Shown: positions 8,749 to 19,086 of the stretch, one piece after another
Numbering within the stretch: position 1 is the stretch's first letter
Layout of the letters: the number at the start of each line of letters is the position of its first letter
NCBI GenBank assembly: GCA_019753235.1
Contig: JAIELF010000002.1
Span: forward strand, 1-42,912
DNA from: a bacterium
GTDB lineage: Bacteria > Planctomycetota > Planctomycetia > Kolteriales > Kolteriaceae
Direction: 5' to 3'
DNA length: 42,912 bases
Program-made: the position numbers and the translations under genes
The notes under the pieces: model-generated
Told to the model about the DNA's origin: nothing
Seen by the model: the letters and a program-made list of their open reading frames with translations, nothing else
Database searches by the model: none

Positions 8749-10533
8749 TTAGAACTTAACGTCGCCGCCGAAATACCATCCGAAGTAGGAGACGGTTTCG
8801 TTGTTTTTCGGTCGGATATCGCGGTCAAGATCGAAAGAAATATTGCTGGTACCGGTGCCAACGTTGCAGAGGATGAGGGCTTCCCAACCGGCTCGGAGAC
8901 GGACACTGGGGTGCGGAACAACGTTCATGCCGAGCTGAAACTGCACCGTGCCGCTCGACAACATCTCTTGCCGTTGTCGACTGAAGCCGACGAGTCCATC
9001 GCCTCGCACGAGCGAAGAATCTCGCTCCATGAAGTTGGCACCCCAGGCCCCCTTGCCGGCCAGATCGATTTCGAACCAACCCCAGATGGGGCGAATCGCG
9101 TGCAAGCCAATCTCTGGCGCCACAATGTTGTTCTTTACATCCACCGTGGTGGTGGCAACCGTTTCGATCGATGGTTGTGCCCGATAATTGATTGTATCCG
9201 GCGTCGCCCCCACGTTGTTGGCGGCAAAGCGATCGAACGGGCTTCGGGCTTGGTAGCCTGACCCGCCAATGCTTCCCGTGGGAGCAACATCTGCAAAGAT
9301 GAAGCGAAAGCCTTCATTCATTGAGAGATACTTGACGCCGGCGGTTCCCCAGATCTTCCAAACGGGATTGAACCATTCGAAGAGGGATTTCTCGAAGGTC
9401 AGATCGCCTCCTTGAATGTTGAAGTGATAGTCGGCAATCGCCACTTCGCCGTCGGTCCACAACAAGCTTCGGACTCGCTGATCCTCCGGTCCGTTCGGAG
9501 TATTCTGTCGAGCGGCATCATTGACGGTCGGCTCTCGGGGAACATCGCTGGACGTGGTCGGGTATTGTGCCGTCGGCGTGAGTGCGGGGGATTCCCTCTG
9601 CGGACTGTGGGGATCCAGACTCGGATCGTCGCCCACCTGCCTGCGACGTTCGCCCGCAAAGAAAGGATCGCCGGTCGTGAATCGTGAGTTCAAGTAGCCA
9701 AATCGTTGATATTGCGGGAGGAACGGACTGTTGTCGTCCGAGATCACGCGAGTCAAGAATGACGCGCCCGAAACATCTTCGATCAAGCGCGACTCGAACG
9801 TATCGACCCGAAAGTAGGTCAACATCAACCGGCTACCATCTTCAAATTCCAAGCCGATACGTGGTCGGTTACCATTCTCTCGACCAAAGCCGAACTGATC
9901 GCTCTGCATTCGGTCGGCTTCGGGGATCAGTGTTTCGCCGATGGGCCGATTGGGCTGTAGGAAGGCATTCGTGATGTTTGGATTCTCGCCGGGCAAAACG
10001 ACCTCGCCAACGCCAGGAGTATTGGGGTCAATGACGGTGATGAGCCCCCCCTGCGTGGGAGAGTTGCTGATGGGAAAACCATAGAGCGTGTTTTCGTTCG
10101 GATCGCCGGTGACAGCGGGCCCTAGACCATTACCCTGATCGAAGATATTCGAGGTCGTTCGGGTCAGCGGTTGATTATCGCCATGCGTCCGGCCCCAGCG
10201 AAGTTGATCGTACGCGAAAACGATTTTGAAGTGCCGTGGGCCCGCAAAGAGTTTGCCCATCTCACCCGAGGTCTCGCATCCGCTGGCGGCGATCGCTGCC
10301 GGGTTCATGAAAGCATCTGAATAGTTCGAGTATAAGTCGGTACGAGGCGTGCCGATGGCCGCGGGGCCAGGTATCGACGCGGGTGCCGGCACCGTCGCCC
10401 CCGGCGCGGCCTCGGTCGCCCCGGCGACGACTGTCCCTGCCGCGGAAGTCGGCTCTTGTCCCCAGCCGATGCTCGCCCAAAGGCATAGCGTTGCCGGGGC
10501 CAACACCGCGAACCATGACGCCAAGCGACCCAT
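8749..10533 (-). CDS. BBP7-like outer-membrane beta-barrel protein
   Basis: 594 residues. The N-terminal signal peptide (positive start, hydrophobic stretch, then ASIGWG-QEP) indicates export. The mature protein begins with a low-complexity Ala/Pro/Gly/Thr linker. The rest is rich in aromatic and polar alternation typical of beta strands (WGWFEIDLAGKGAWGANFM; YFGWYFGGDVKF). It ends in phenylalanine, the usual C-terminal signal for barrel insertion. The overall plan matches planctomycete BBP7-type barrels. The ATG at 10533 is well supported by GGGAG seven bases upstream; the frame is open to 11007 but that extension looks non-coding. Function (porin, adhesion or structural) is unknown. Confidence 0.75.
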   Translation of the reverse strand: MGRLASWFAVLAPATLCLWASIGWGQEPTSAAGTVVAGATEAAPGATVPAPASIPGPAAIGTPRTDLYSNYSDAFMNPAAIAASGCETSGEMGKLFAGPRHFKIVFAYDQLRWGRTHGDNQPLTRTTSNIFDQGNGLGPAVTGDPNENTLYGFPISNSPTQGGLITVIDPNTPGVGEVVLPGENPNITNAFLQPNRPIGETLIPEADRMQSDQFGFGRENGNRPRIGLEFEDGSRLMLTYFRVDTFESRLIEDVSGASFLTRVISDDNSPFLPQYQRFGYLNSRFTTGDPFFAGERRRQVGDDPSLDPHSPQRESPALTPTAQYPTTSSDVPREPTVNDAARQNTPNGPEDQRVRSLLWTDGEVAIADYHFNIQGGDLTFEKSLFEWFNPVWKIWGTAGVKYLSMNEGFRFIFADVAPTGSIGGSGYQARSPFDRFAANNVGATPDTINYRAQPSIETVATTTVDVKNNIVAPEIGLHAIRPIWGWFEIDLAGKGAWGANFMERDSSLVRGDGLVGFSRQRQEMLSSGTVQFQLGMNVVPHPSVRLRAGWEALILCNVGTGTSNISFDLDRDIRPKNNETVSYFGWYFGGDVKF

Positions 10534-11051
10534 GCTACGACTCCCTTCGCCACACCCACCCTGTGGACGAACGCACGATCGACGAGGGGCTTTCGCAACC
10601 CATCGACGGCACCCGTAGGCGACTTTGGGACCCCCTGAACCTTTGAACCGAGACGCTTGCCCCTTCTCCGGGAAGCGCAACGTCACCGCCGACAAAATCG
10701 GAACGGCCGTTAATAGCGTTATCGACCCCCTAGGTTTACTGGCTTGAGATCTTCCGCCGTCAAAAGGTGCAAAACCGTCAGAGTCCAACAAAATCAGGTA
10801 GAACAGGCAATCCACGAGGACTGCGATCCTTTTCCGGGGCAAAAGTGTCCTTCGAAAATCGATTCTCTCCCGATTCCTTCGGTTCTCCTCTGGAGACGGA
10901 GCGATCAAGCGAGAGAGGAGTCTTCTTTCCCGCGTTGGGCGAGGAATGTAGACTGTTTCTGGCAGGATAGCCGACTTAAATGCCCAGAGCCCGAAGAGGG
11001 GCGACAACAGGACCCCCTCTCCAACGACGAACAGAACAAAGGTTCATGACC
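10534..11051. promoter_or_regulatory. Divergent intergenic region of barrel and aminotransferase genes
   Basis: About 518 bases with no believable gene. It must hold the promoters of two divergent genes. The only compact symmetric element I see is the perfect 10-bp palindrome AACGGCCGTT at 10702-10711. I cannot place confident -35/-10 boxes. Confidence 0.4.
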
Positions 11052-12329
11052 ATGGCCAGTGCTGAAGAGTCCTCGCAGGTTGCTTCTGATGAACGGGACC
11101 AGATCGACAGGCTCGATCAGAAGGACAACTTCACCATTCCGGTCGCCGACCGAGTTCTTCGGCTTCCCCCGTATCTCTTTGGCAAGATCAACGAGATCAA
11201 GTACAAGAAGCGTCGCAAGGGAGTCGACATCATTGATCTGGGGATGGGAAACCCAACCGATCCCCCCGATCCACAGATCGTCGAGAAACTGTGCGAGGCG
11301 GTTCGCGATACTCGCAACCACCGTTACTCTGCGTCGGCAGGCATCCTGAATCTTCGCCGAGAGGTCGCGCTGCAGTACGAGCGTCGCCACCAGGTAAAGC
11401 TTGACCCATCAAGCGAAGTCATTGCCACGATCGGTTCGAAAGAGGGCTTCAGCCACATGTGCCTGGCGATGTTGGGACCAGGCGATACTTGCATCGTCCC
11501 CGCGCCGAGCTTCCCCATTCACGTGTATTCGCCGATGCTCGCTTCAGCGAACGTGCTTCAAATCGATGTTACCCGCCCCGACCATTTCCTCGCGGAAACT
11601 GCGCGGACGTGCGAAACGCTTTACCCGCGGCCCAAAATCGTGATCGTCAACTTTCCGCACAATCCGTCCAGCACCACCATCGACCGCGACTTCTACGTCG
11701 AGTTGGTTCGACTCGCCAAGAAGTACGAATTCTATGTCCTCAGCGATTTTGCCTACGCGGATGTCTACTACGACGGCTACGTTCCGCCGAGCTTCCTGTC
11801 GGTACCCGGGGCGAAAGATGTCGGTGTCGAATTCACCACGATGAGCAAAGGCTACAACATGGCGGGTTGGCGCATCGGCTATTGCGTCGGCAACCGCGAG
11901 ATGGTCAAGGCGCTGGCGACCATCAAGGGCTATTACGATTACGGCATCTTCCAGGCGATTCAGATTGCTTCTATCATCGCCCTGCGACACGCGGAGTCGG
12001 CTCGGCTGGGCATGTGCCAAGAGTATCAAAAGCGACGCGACATCCTGGTCAGCGGCCTGCGCAAGGGAGGATGGGAAATCGAATCACCCCGCGCGGGAAT
12101 GTTCGTTTGGGCCCGCGTTCCCGAGCATTGGCGGCAGAAGATGGGAAGCATCGATGTCGCGATGAAGCTGCTCGAAGAGGCCGAGGTCGCTGTCAGCCCC
12201 GGCCGCGGCTTTGGACCGGTCGGCGAAGGATACCTTCGTCTGGCAATCGTTGAAAATGAGCACCGACTTCGACAAGCGGTTCGGCAAATCAATCGCTCCA
12301 TGAAAGTGGAGCCTGCCGTCCAGACGTAG
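11052..12329 (+). CDS. PLP-dependent class I/II aminotransferase (AlaC/DapL-like)
   Basis: About 425 residues, fold type I. It would move an amino group between an amino acid and a 2-oxoacid in the cytoplasm. Visible family marks are [11 protein letters not shown] near the N-terminus, [37 protein letters not shown], and the PLP-lysine motif [15 protein letters not shown] with K266 as the Schiff-base lysine. A conserved Arg lies in [12 protein letters not shown]. The ending and motifs fit the AlaC glutamate-pyruvate transaminase/LL-diaminopimelate aminotransferase branch. Sequence alone does not decide which; diaminopimelate synthesis or alanine metabolism are both reasonable. ATG 11052 has AAAGG nine bases upstream; ATG 11046 and 10980 are in frame but less well placed. 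A terminator follows directly. Confidence 0.9.
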   Translation: MASAEESSQVASDERDQIDRLDQKDNFTIPVADRVLRLPPYLFGKINEIKYKKRRKGVDIIDLGMGNPTDPPDPQIVEKLCEAVRDTRNHRYSASAGILNLRREVALQYERRHQVKLDPSSEVIATIGSKEGFSHMCLAMLGPGDTCIVPAPSFPIHVYSPMLASANVLQIDVTRPDHFLAETARTCETLYPRPKIVIVNFPHNPSSTTIDRDFYVELVRLAKKYEFYVLSDFAYADVYYDGYVPPSFLSVPGAKDVGVEFTTMSKGYNMAGWRIGYCVGNREMVKALATIKGYYDYGIFQAIQIASIIALRHAESARLGMCQEYQKRRDILVSGLRKGGWEIESPRAGMFVWARVPEHWRQKMGSIDVAMKLLEEAEVAVSPGRGFGPVGEGYLRLAIVENEHRLRQAVRQINRSMKVEPAVQT

Positions 12330-12333
12330 TCTC

Positions 12334-12366
12334 TGCCCCCCTCGAGGGAACGGGGGCATTCTTTCT
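12334..12366 (+). terminator. Rho-independent terminator of the aminotransferase gene
   Basis: TGCCCCC (12334-12340) pairs perfectly with GGGGGCA (12352-12358) around an 11-nt loop, followed by TTCTTTCT. It starts five bases after the stop codon. Confidence 0.85.
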
Positions 12367-12460
12367 GCTCGCGCGTTCCTTTCTCGCATCGGTCGAAAGA
12401 GGAAGCTATTCTGGGGTGGATGTTTTCTCAGAGCAATTTCCACCTCGTGAGCGCCCGTCC

Positions 12461-13897
12461 ATGACGCACCTTGGCTCCCTGTTGACACCCGACCCGGCCG
12501 TCCCCGGAAGCATTTGGCCCGCCGTCCCGGCGACGGGCTCTGCCCGCATGATGAGCCTGTTGTTTCAACTCGAGCAATCGCAGTGGCTGTCTGCGGATGA
12601 GATCCAATCGCAGCAAGGCCGACAGCTCGGCACACTGTTGCGACACGCTTACACCACGTCCCCCTACTACCGTCGGCAATTCGACCAAGCCGGGCTGTCG
12701 CTCGAATCGATTCGCACTGCCGACGACTGGCGGCGAATCCCAGTCTTAACGCGAGAAGATTGGCAGCAGGCAGGTCCCGAAATCTATTCGCAAAAGACGC
12801 CCCAAGAACATGGCAACATGAGCCAGCTTTTCACCTCTGGCTCGACCGGCAAACCGGTGATGGTGGTGACGACCGGTTTGACGCAACTTCTCTGGAACGC
12901 GTTCACCGTACGCGATCATCTTTGGCATCGGCGAGACTTTCGCGCGAAGCTTGGCGCGATTCGTTTCGTCAGTGGCAATGCGTGCGATCCCCCCGACGGT
13001 CGGATCGGCAACAACTGGGGCCCGGCCACGGCCGGCGTCGTACGGACCGGGCCCAGCGCTACCCTACACATCAAGGCTGGCATCGACCAACAGGTCCCCT
13101 GGCTGGCCGAGCATAACCCAGAGTATCTCATCACCTATCCCTCCAATGTCCATGCCTTGGCTCGGCACTGCGAAGAGAAAGGCATCACGCTGCATCGACT
13201 GCGCGAGATCCGAACCTTCGGCGAGATTCTCGAACAACATACGCGCGATGCCGTCCGCAGGGCTTTCGACGTCAAGATCGTCGATATGTACAGTTCACAA
13301 GAGGTCGGTTACATCGCCCTGCAATGCCCTGATCACGAGCACTACCACGTCCAAGCCGAGAACGTCCTATTAGAGGTCATTCGCGATGATGGGACGCCTT
13401 GCCAAACAGGCGAAATCGGACGCGTGGTGGTCACCGCGCTTCATAACTTTGCGACGCCGATCATCCGCTATCGCATCGGCGACTTTGCCGAGGTCGGCGA
13501 ACCATGCCCTTGTGGCCGAGGCTTGCCGGTCCTTCGCCGAGTCGTCGGTCGTCAACGCAACATGCTCGTTTTACCCAACGGCGACTTGCGATGGCCTTCC
13601 GTGGAAGTTGAAAGCATCACGAAAGGTGTTGATGAAATCCCGCCCATCCAACAGTTCCAGGTGATTCAGCGAAGCCTCGAAGATATCGAAGCGCTGTTGG
13701 TCTCGCCCCGGCCTCTCACCGAGAGAGAAGAAGCTCTGATCATTCGTTGGTTCGAAGGGAGCTTTGGTTGGTCATTTCGTGTGAAGTTTACCTATGTTGA
13801 TCACATACCTTCGAGCCCGACGGGCAAATTCGAAGACTTCAAGTCTGACGTGGCAATCAACATGATTCCCAACGCTCGCCCCGCGCGATCAAGTTGA
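12461..13897 (+). CDS. PaaK-like adenylate-forming ligase (phenylacetate-CoA ligase/CapK family)
   Basis: About 478 residues. Family members activate a carboxylate with ATP to an acyl-AMP and usually pass it to CoA. The phosphate-binding motif TSGSTGKP is at about residues 125-132, followed by YSSQEVGYIALQC, TALHNFATPIIRYRIGD and a CPCGRGLPVL segment, all in the expected order. The C-terminal small domain with PTGKFEDFKSD carries the usual catalytic lysine position. The substrate is not predictable: aryl acids, polysaccharide acyl groups and others are known in this family. The start is ATG 12461; GTG 12416 would add 15 residues. The aminotransferase gene upstream ends in a terminator, so this gene is probably transcribed from its own promoter. 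Confidence 0.88.
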   Translation: MTHLGSLLTPDPAVPGSIWPAVPATGSARMMSLLFQLEQSQWLSADEIQSQQGRQLGTLLRHAYTTSPYYRRQFDQAGLSLESIRTADDWRRIPVLTREDWQQAGPEIYSQKTPQEHGNMSQLFTSGSTGKPVMVVTTGLTQLLWNAFTVRDHLWHRRDFRAKLGAIRFVSGNACDPPDGRIGNNWGPATAGVVRTGPSATLHIKAGIDQQVPWLAEHNPEYLITYPSNVHALARHCEEKGITLHRLREIRTFGEILEQHTRDAVRRAFDVKIVDMYSSQEVGYIALQCPDHEHYHVQAENVLLEVIRDDGTPCQTGEIGRVVVTALHNFATPIIRYRIGDFAEVGEPCPCGRGLPVLRRVVGRQRNMLVLPNGDLRWPSVEVESITKGVDEIPPIQQFQVIQRSLEDIEALLVSPRPLTEREEALIIRWFEGSFGWSFRVKFTYVDHIPSSPTGKFEDFKSDVAINMIPNARPARSS

Positions 13898-13947
13898 AAC
13901 CTCGCCGCTTTCTTTCGTCCGGTCGTGACGATTGCAACGAACTTGCG

Positions 13948-13956
13948 TGCTAGTCT
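13948..13956 (+). promoter_or_regulatory. Possible extended -10 promoter element of the riboswitch leader
   Basis: TGC-TAGTCT fits a TGnTAnnnT extended -10 box and lies about 20 bases before the aptamer. The upstream -35 is poor (GACGAT at 18 bases). Placement upstream of the riboswitch is the main support. Confidence 0.3.
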
Positions 13957-13974
13957 TCTCTCAGACGAACACCC

Positions 13975-14075
13975 GCGAAAAGGCAACCCGGTCGTAAGGC
14001 CGGCACGCAAAGCCGCGGATCCTTTCGCGCACCACCGTACCGTGGGCCGAGGGACTGCCGGGCTACCGAAGGGGG
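13975..14075 (+). ncRNA. Cyclic-di-GMP-I riboswitch aptamer (GEMM-I)
   Basis: The leader carries the conserved GEMM-I blocks in the right order and spacing. First is GAAAAGGCAACCC (consensus GGCAAACC). Then a 6-bp stem CCGGUC/GGCCGG is capped by a GUAA (GNRA) tetraloop. The invariant ACGCAAAGCC sits at about 14004-14013. A variable P3 arm follows, then GCCGGGCUACCGA near 14058-14069 (compare GCGGGGUUACCGA in the Vibrio Vc2 aptamer). It lies entirely between genes, about 130 bases before the start of the HtrA-like protease gene and on the same strand. c-di-GMP binding is inferred from family consensus. Whether binding raises or lowers expression is not visible from the aptamer alone. Confidence 0.87.
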
Positions 14076-14152
14076 GAATCGTCGTTTCGCAATCTCGGCC
14101 ACAGGATGTTCAGGCCGACCCTCTCTCGAATCGACTTGTTCCACATCACTTT

Positions 14153-14190
14153 CCTCGAGTGTTCGACATTTTCGATCGCATCACTCGAGG
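14153..14190 (+). promoter_or_regulatory. Hairpin overlapping the Shine-Dalgarno: likely expression platform of the riboswitch
   Basis: CCTCGAGTG (14153-14161) and CACTCGAGG (14182-14190) are a perfect 9-bp inverted repeat with a 20-nt loop that can itself form a short helix. The 3' arm includes GAGG of the GAGGG Shine-Dalgarno (14187-14191), eight bases before the ATG at 14200. Formation of the hairpin would hide the ribosome site. The following GTTCTTTTC also resembles a terminator tail, so control could be at either level. Aptamer bases 14048-14054 (CGAGGGA) can pair with 14151-14157 (TTCCTCG), opening this hairpin at the cost of the aptamer, and 14045-14051 can pair with 14094-14100. Confidence 0.65.
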
Positions 14191-14199
14191 GTTCTTTTC

Positions 14200-15267
14200 A
14201 TGTTGGGATGTCGTCTTCATCTCCTTGCGACGCTCGGAATTCTGCTGCTCGCGCACGCCTCCTTGGCACTCGGCGAAAAAGTTCCAGACCGAACCTCGGT
14301 CAGCGTTGCCGCCGGCCGGGTTGATTCGATGGATGTTCTTCGACGAGCCAACCGCGCCACGGTCGAACTGATCGCCCGCACGGGGAGCGGCCGGTACGTT
14401 GGCCAATCCAACGGCGCGGGGGTCGTGATCTCGAACGAGGGATACATCGTCACCGCGTACCATGTCGTCCGCGATTATGAGAAGCTAGAAGTCCGCATGA
14501 ACGACGGCACCGTGCTGCCGGCCACGATGGTCGCGGCCCATCAAGAGGTCGATATCGCGCTTGTGAAAGTGGCGACCAAAAGTCGGCTCGAAGCCGCCAG
14601 CCCGGCCTCGAGCCGAAGAATCACGCCAGGAAGAAAAGCAATGGTCGTCGGCAACCCGCTCGGTATGGGCCAATCGGTCATCAGCGGCAAACTGGGAACG
14701 GTTCGCATCGTGTCATGGGATGGAAATCGCGCCCCACTCCGGGCAATCGAAGCCGACGTCGTTCCAGGCAACTCGGGAGGCGGAGCTTTCGATGTCGAAA
14801 CCGGTGAGCTCCTCGGAATCACTGTCGCGAAGAGCTCAACGCTGGAAGGGACAGGCTACATCGTCCCCGCCGATCAACTGGGTCAGCTCCTCCGCGATCG
14901 CTGGCCGATCACCGCCTGGATCGAAGCGGAGGAGGTCCGCACCACGCTGGGGGCTCAGTTCCGGCCAGTCTCGCTGCGAGAGGGTCGATTCACGCAGGGA
15001 TTGCTCGTGACCCATGTCGAGGCAGGGAGTGTTGCTGAGCAATCAGGCTGGGAACCGGGCGATGTGCTCGTCGGGTTGGGCCGATACCAAACCCAATCGG
15101 TCGACGACGTCGTTTACGCTCTGGATGCTCATCCACTGATCACGGGACGGGCTCTTTCCTTTGTTTTGGCTCGCGACAATGCCCGCTCGGTCGGGGTGAT
15201 CGATCTTCATCATCCGTCCCAGGAACCGATCCTCGCCCAGGGAAGCCTGCTGGCCCCCATGCGGTAG
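14200..15267 (+). CDS. HtrA/DegP-like secreted serine protease with one PDZ domain
   Basis: 355 residues. An N-terminal signal peptide (LLATLGILLLAHASLALG) sends it to the periplasm or cell surface. The trypsin-like domain has the complete triad: H88 (TAYHVV), D118 (EVDIALV) and S192 (PGNSGGG). A single PDZ domain follows (TQGLLVTHVEAGSVAEQSGW, then a GDVL block). This is the plan of HtrA-type envelope quality-control proteases, which degrade or refold damaged exported proteins; some relatives process specific substrates instead. The start is ATG 14200 with GAGGG eight bases upstream. The 5' leader holds a cyclic-di-GMP-I riboswitch and a hairpin over the ribosome site, so expression is probably tied to c-di-GMP. 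The groESL pair follows 210 bases downstream on the same strand. Confidence 0.93.
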   Translation: MLGCRLHLLATLGILLLAHASLALGEKVPDRTSVSVAAGRVDSMDVLRRANRATVELIARTGSGRYVGQSNGAGVVISNEGYIVTAYHVVRDYEKLEVRMNDGTVLPATMVAAHQEVDIALVKVATKSRLEAASPASSRRITPGRKAMVVGNPLGMGQSVISGKLGTVRIVSWDGNRAPLRAIEADVVPGNSGGGAFDVETGELLGITVAKSSTLEGTGYIVPADQLGQLLRDRWPITAWIEAEEVRTTLGAQFRPVSLREGRFTQGLLVTHVEAGSVAEQSGWEPGDVLVGLGRYQTQSVDDVVYALDAHPLITGRALSFVLARDNARSVGVIDLHHPSQEPILAQGSLLAPMR

Positions 15268-15291
15268 GATCAGTCCGGCCACCCTCTTTTG

Positions 15292-15320
15292 GCAGGCGGA
15301 GATCCTCTCCGAAGGCCTGC
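15292..15320 (+). terminator. Possible hairpin after the HtrA-like gene
   Basis: GCAGGC (15292-15297) pairs with GCCTGC (15315-15320), and the inner GGAG/CTCC can extend the stem with a 4-nt bulge. There is no T-run after it, so this is a weak terminator candidate or just an RNA hairpin. Confidence 0.3.
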
Positions 15321-15477
15321 TCCGTCAAAAAGGCAGCAAGCATCTCATCCCTGCCATTTTCCGCAATGCAAATCACACAAATGACTTAAGCTAAGAATCC
15401 ACGCTCGGCACGCCAACTGCATATTCGGGGGTTCGATAGGTTGCGGAGATGGTGTTTCTCTACGGAGAGTGATTGCA

Positions 15478-15768
15478 ATGAAGATTAAGCCGATTGGGGA
15501 CCGCGTGTTGATTGAGCGGGAGGAGTCGGAGGAAAAGACCGCCGGCGGCATTCTGTTGCCGGACTCGGCGAAGGAAAAGCCTCAAATTGGCAAGGTGGTG
15601 GCCGTCGGCGACGGACGCGTCCTTCGCGATGGGAAGCGATCCCCGCTTCAGTTGAAGGTCGGGGACCGAGTCTACTTCACCTCGTGGGCAGGCGACGAAT
15701 TCAAAGATGCCAAAGGGGGGAAGCTCCTCCTCATGCGGGAAGAGGATATCCTCTGCACCCTGGGCTAA
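15478..15768 (+). CDS. groES: Co-chaperonin GroES (10 kDa)
   Basis: 96 residues, the normal GroES length. The fold marks are clear: KIKPIGDRVLIE at the N-terminus, the mobile-loop segment EEKTAGGILLPDSAKEKPQ with the IIL-type hydrophobic tripeptide (GIL) that contacts GroEL, GKVVAVGDG, and the C-terminal LLMREEDIL. It caps the GroEL folding chamber in the cytoplasm. ATG 15478 has GGAGAG eight bases upstream; a GTG at 15469 in frame would add three residues. The 210 bases before it show no CIRCE element (TTAGCACTC-N9-GAGTGCTAA), so HrcA control is not evident here. Confidence 0.97.
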   Translation: MKIKPIGDRVLIEREESEEKTAGGILLPDSAKEKPQIGKVVAVGDGRVLRDGKRSPLQLKVGDRVYFTSWAGDEFKDAKGGKLLLMREEDILCTLG

Positions 15769-15926
15769 CATCGACGCTCTCCGTCGACGTTGGTCGTGGC
15801 AAAACGGATCGCGCGATCGCGAAGTCTGACCCGACGCGCACGATCCAGCAAGTCCATCGCGGTAACTCCGCGATCCTTGCCCCTCGAACAGAAATAAAAC
15901 AAGACTTTAGGGAGGTTTGAAACCAC

Positions 15927-17552
15927 ATGGGTGCCAAGCAGATCGCTTTTGATCAAGAGGCCTGGGAAGCCATGCGTCGCGGCGTCGGCAAGCTTGCCCG
16001 CGCGGTGCGCGTCACGCTCGGACCGAAGGGACGAAATGTCGTTCTCGAGAAGAGCTTCGGCTCGCCGACCGTCACCAAGGACGGTGTCACCGTCGCCAAA
16101 GAAATCGAACTTGAAGACAAGTACGAAGACATGGGCGCCAAGCTCGTCAAGGAAGTCGCCAGCAAGACTTCTGATATCGCCGGCGATGGAACGACGACGG
16201 CCACGGTCTTGGCCGAGGCTATCTTCAACGAAGGGCTCAAGAGTGTCGTTGCTGGCATCAACCCGATGCAACTGAAGCGCGGCATCGAGAAGGCGGTGGA
16301 AGATATCACCGTCAAGCTCAAGGGGATGTCCATCCCCGTGAAGAGCAAGAAAGAGATGGCCCAAGTCGCGACCGTCGCGTCCAATGGCGACGACGAGATC
16401 GGCAGCAAAATTGCCGAGGCCATGGATAAGGTCGGCAAAGATGGCGTCATCACCACCGAAGAAGGAAAAGGGCTGGCGACCGAAATCGAACTCGTCGAAG
16501 GGATGCAGTTCGATCGCGGCTACCTCTCTCCTTACTTCGTGACCAATCCCACGAAGATGGAAGCAGAGCTGGACGACGCGATCATCCTGATCCACGAAAA
16601 GAAGATCTCTGCGGTCAAAGATCTTGTGCCTGTTCTCGAGAAGGTTGCCAACGCGGGCAAGCCTCTCCTCATCATTGCCGAGGAAGTCGAAGGGGAAGCT
16701 CTTGCGACGCTGGTCATCAATCGGCTGCGAGGAACGATCCGGGTTTGTGCCGTCAAGGCCCCTGGGTACGGCGATCGCCGAAAGGCAATGCTCGAAGACA
16801 TTGCTACCCTCACAGGTGGGCAGGCGATCTTCGAAGATCTCGGTATCCAGCTCGAGAGCGTCGAGATGGCTCAGCTGGGCCGAGCGAAGAAGATCCGTGT
16901 GGACAAAGATAACACCACCATCATCGAAGGAGCGGGTAAGCCGGCGGCGATCAAGGGACGAATCGACCAGATTCGTGTCGAGATCGACCGCGCCACCAGC
17001 GACTACGATCGCGAGAAGCTCGAAGAACGCTTGGCCAAGCTCGCCGGCGGTGTCGCCAAGATCAACGTCGGGGCGGCAACCGAAAGCGAAATGAAAGAGA
17101 AGAAGGCCCGAGTCGAAGACGCGCTGCATGCCACCCGCGCCGCTGTCGAAGAGGGGATTCTGCCTGGTGGCGGCGTCGCTCTCGTTCGGGCGTGTGCTTC
17201 GGTCAAACCGAAGGGCCTCTCGCATGATGAAGAGGTCGGCTACAACATCATCCTGCGGGCAGTCTCGGCACCCCTGTATTGGATTGCCAACAATGCCGGC
17301 GAGGATGGCGGCGTCATCGTCAGCAAGGTCAAGGAACTCTCCGGCAACGACGGCTTCGACGCCCGCACCGGAAAGTTCGTCGACATGGTCAAGGAAGGGA
17401 TCATCGATCCCACCAAGGTGACCCGCAGCGCCTTGACTAACGCCGCCAGCGTTGCCACCTTGCTCTTGACCAGCGACGCGCTGGTTTCCGACATTCCGAA
17501 GAAGGATGGCCATGCACCTGCCGGGCACGGCGGCATGGAAGACATGTACTAA
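15927..17552 (+). CDS. groEL: Chaperonin GroEL (60 kDa)
   Basis: 541 residues, full length. It forms the double-ring ATP-driven folding chamber. Clear marks are [28 protein letters not shown] and [14 protein letters not shown] (nucleotide site), the apical domain ([49 protein letters not shown]) and the equatorial signature [18 protein letters not shown]. The C-terminus ends [13 protein letters not shown], so instead of a GGM repeat tail it has a short Gly/His tail with a single GGM. GGGAGG lies 11 bases before the ATG. groES is 158 bases upstream and the pair is probably one operon. Some planctomycetes carry additional groEL copies; whether this is the only copy here cannot be seen. Confidence 0.97.
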   Translation: MGAKQIAFDQEAWEAMRRGVGKLARAVRVTLGPKGRNVVLEKSFGSPTVTKDGVTVAKEIELEDKYEDMGAKLVKEVASKTSDIAGDGTTTATVLAEAIFNEGLKSVVAGINPMQLKRGIEKAVEDITVKLKGMSIPVKSKKEMAQVATVASNGDDEIGSKIAEAMDKVGKDGVITTEEGKGLATEIELVEGMQFDRGYLSPYFVTNPTKMEAELDDAIILIHEKKISAVKDLVPVLEKVANAGKPLLIIAEEVEGEALATLVINRLRGTIRVCAVKAPGYGDRRKAMLEDIATLTGGQAIFEDLGIQLESVEMAQLGRAKKIRVDKDNTTIIEGAGKPAAIKGRIDQIRVEIDRATSDYDREKLEERLAKLAGGVAKINVGAATESEMKEKKARVEDALHATRAAVEEGILPGGGVALVRACASVKPKGLSHDEEVGYNIILRAVSAPLYWIANNAGEDGGVIVSKVKELSGNDGFDARTGKFVDMVKEGIIDPTKVTRSALTNAASVATLLLTSDALVSDIPKKDGHAPAGHGGMEDMY

Positions 17553-17587
17553 GCGAAGAATCGCCGAAGTACGCCGAAAACTCGCGA

Positions 17588-17619
17588 CCCCGGGCAGCAA
17601 ATGCTCGGGGTTGTTTTTT
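17588..17619 (+). terminator. Rho-independent terminator of groESL
   Basis: CCCCGGGCA (17588-17596) pairs with TGCTCGGGG (17602-17610), nine pairs including one G-U, loop GCAAA, followed by TTGTTTTTT. It separates groEL from the convergent DUF1501 gene. Confidence 0.93.
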
Positions 17620-17634
17620 GGTTCGACGAAAAGG

Positions 17635-19083
<1,449 letters not shown>

Positions 19084-19086
19084 CGG

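Noticed and set aside
15268..15477. CIRCE (HrcA) operator expected before groES
   Set aside because: No TTAGCACTC-N9-GAGTGCTAA or close variant is visible.
15765..17600. 611-codon minus-strand frame opposite groEL
   Set aside because: A mirror frame of GC-rich groEL codons; groEL is unmistakable and the mirror protein resembles no family I know.
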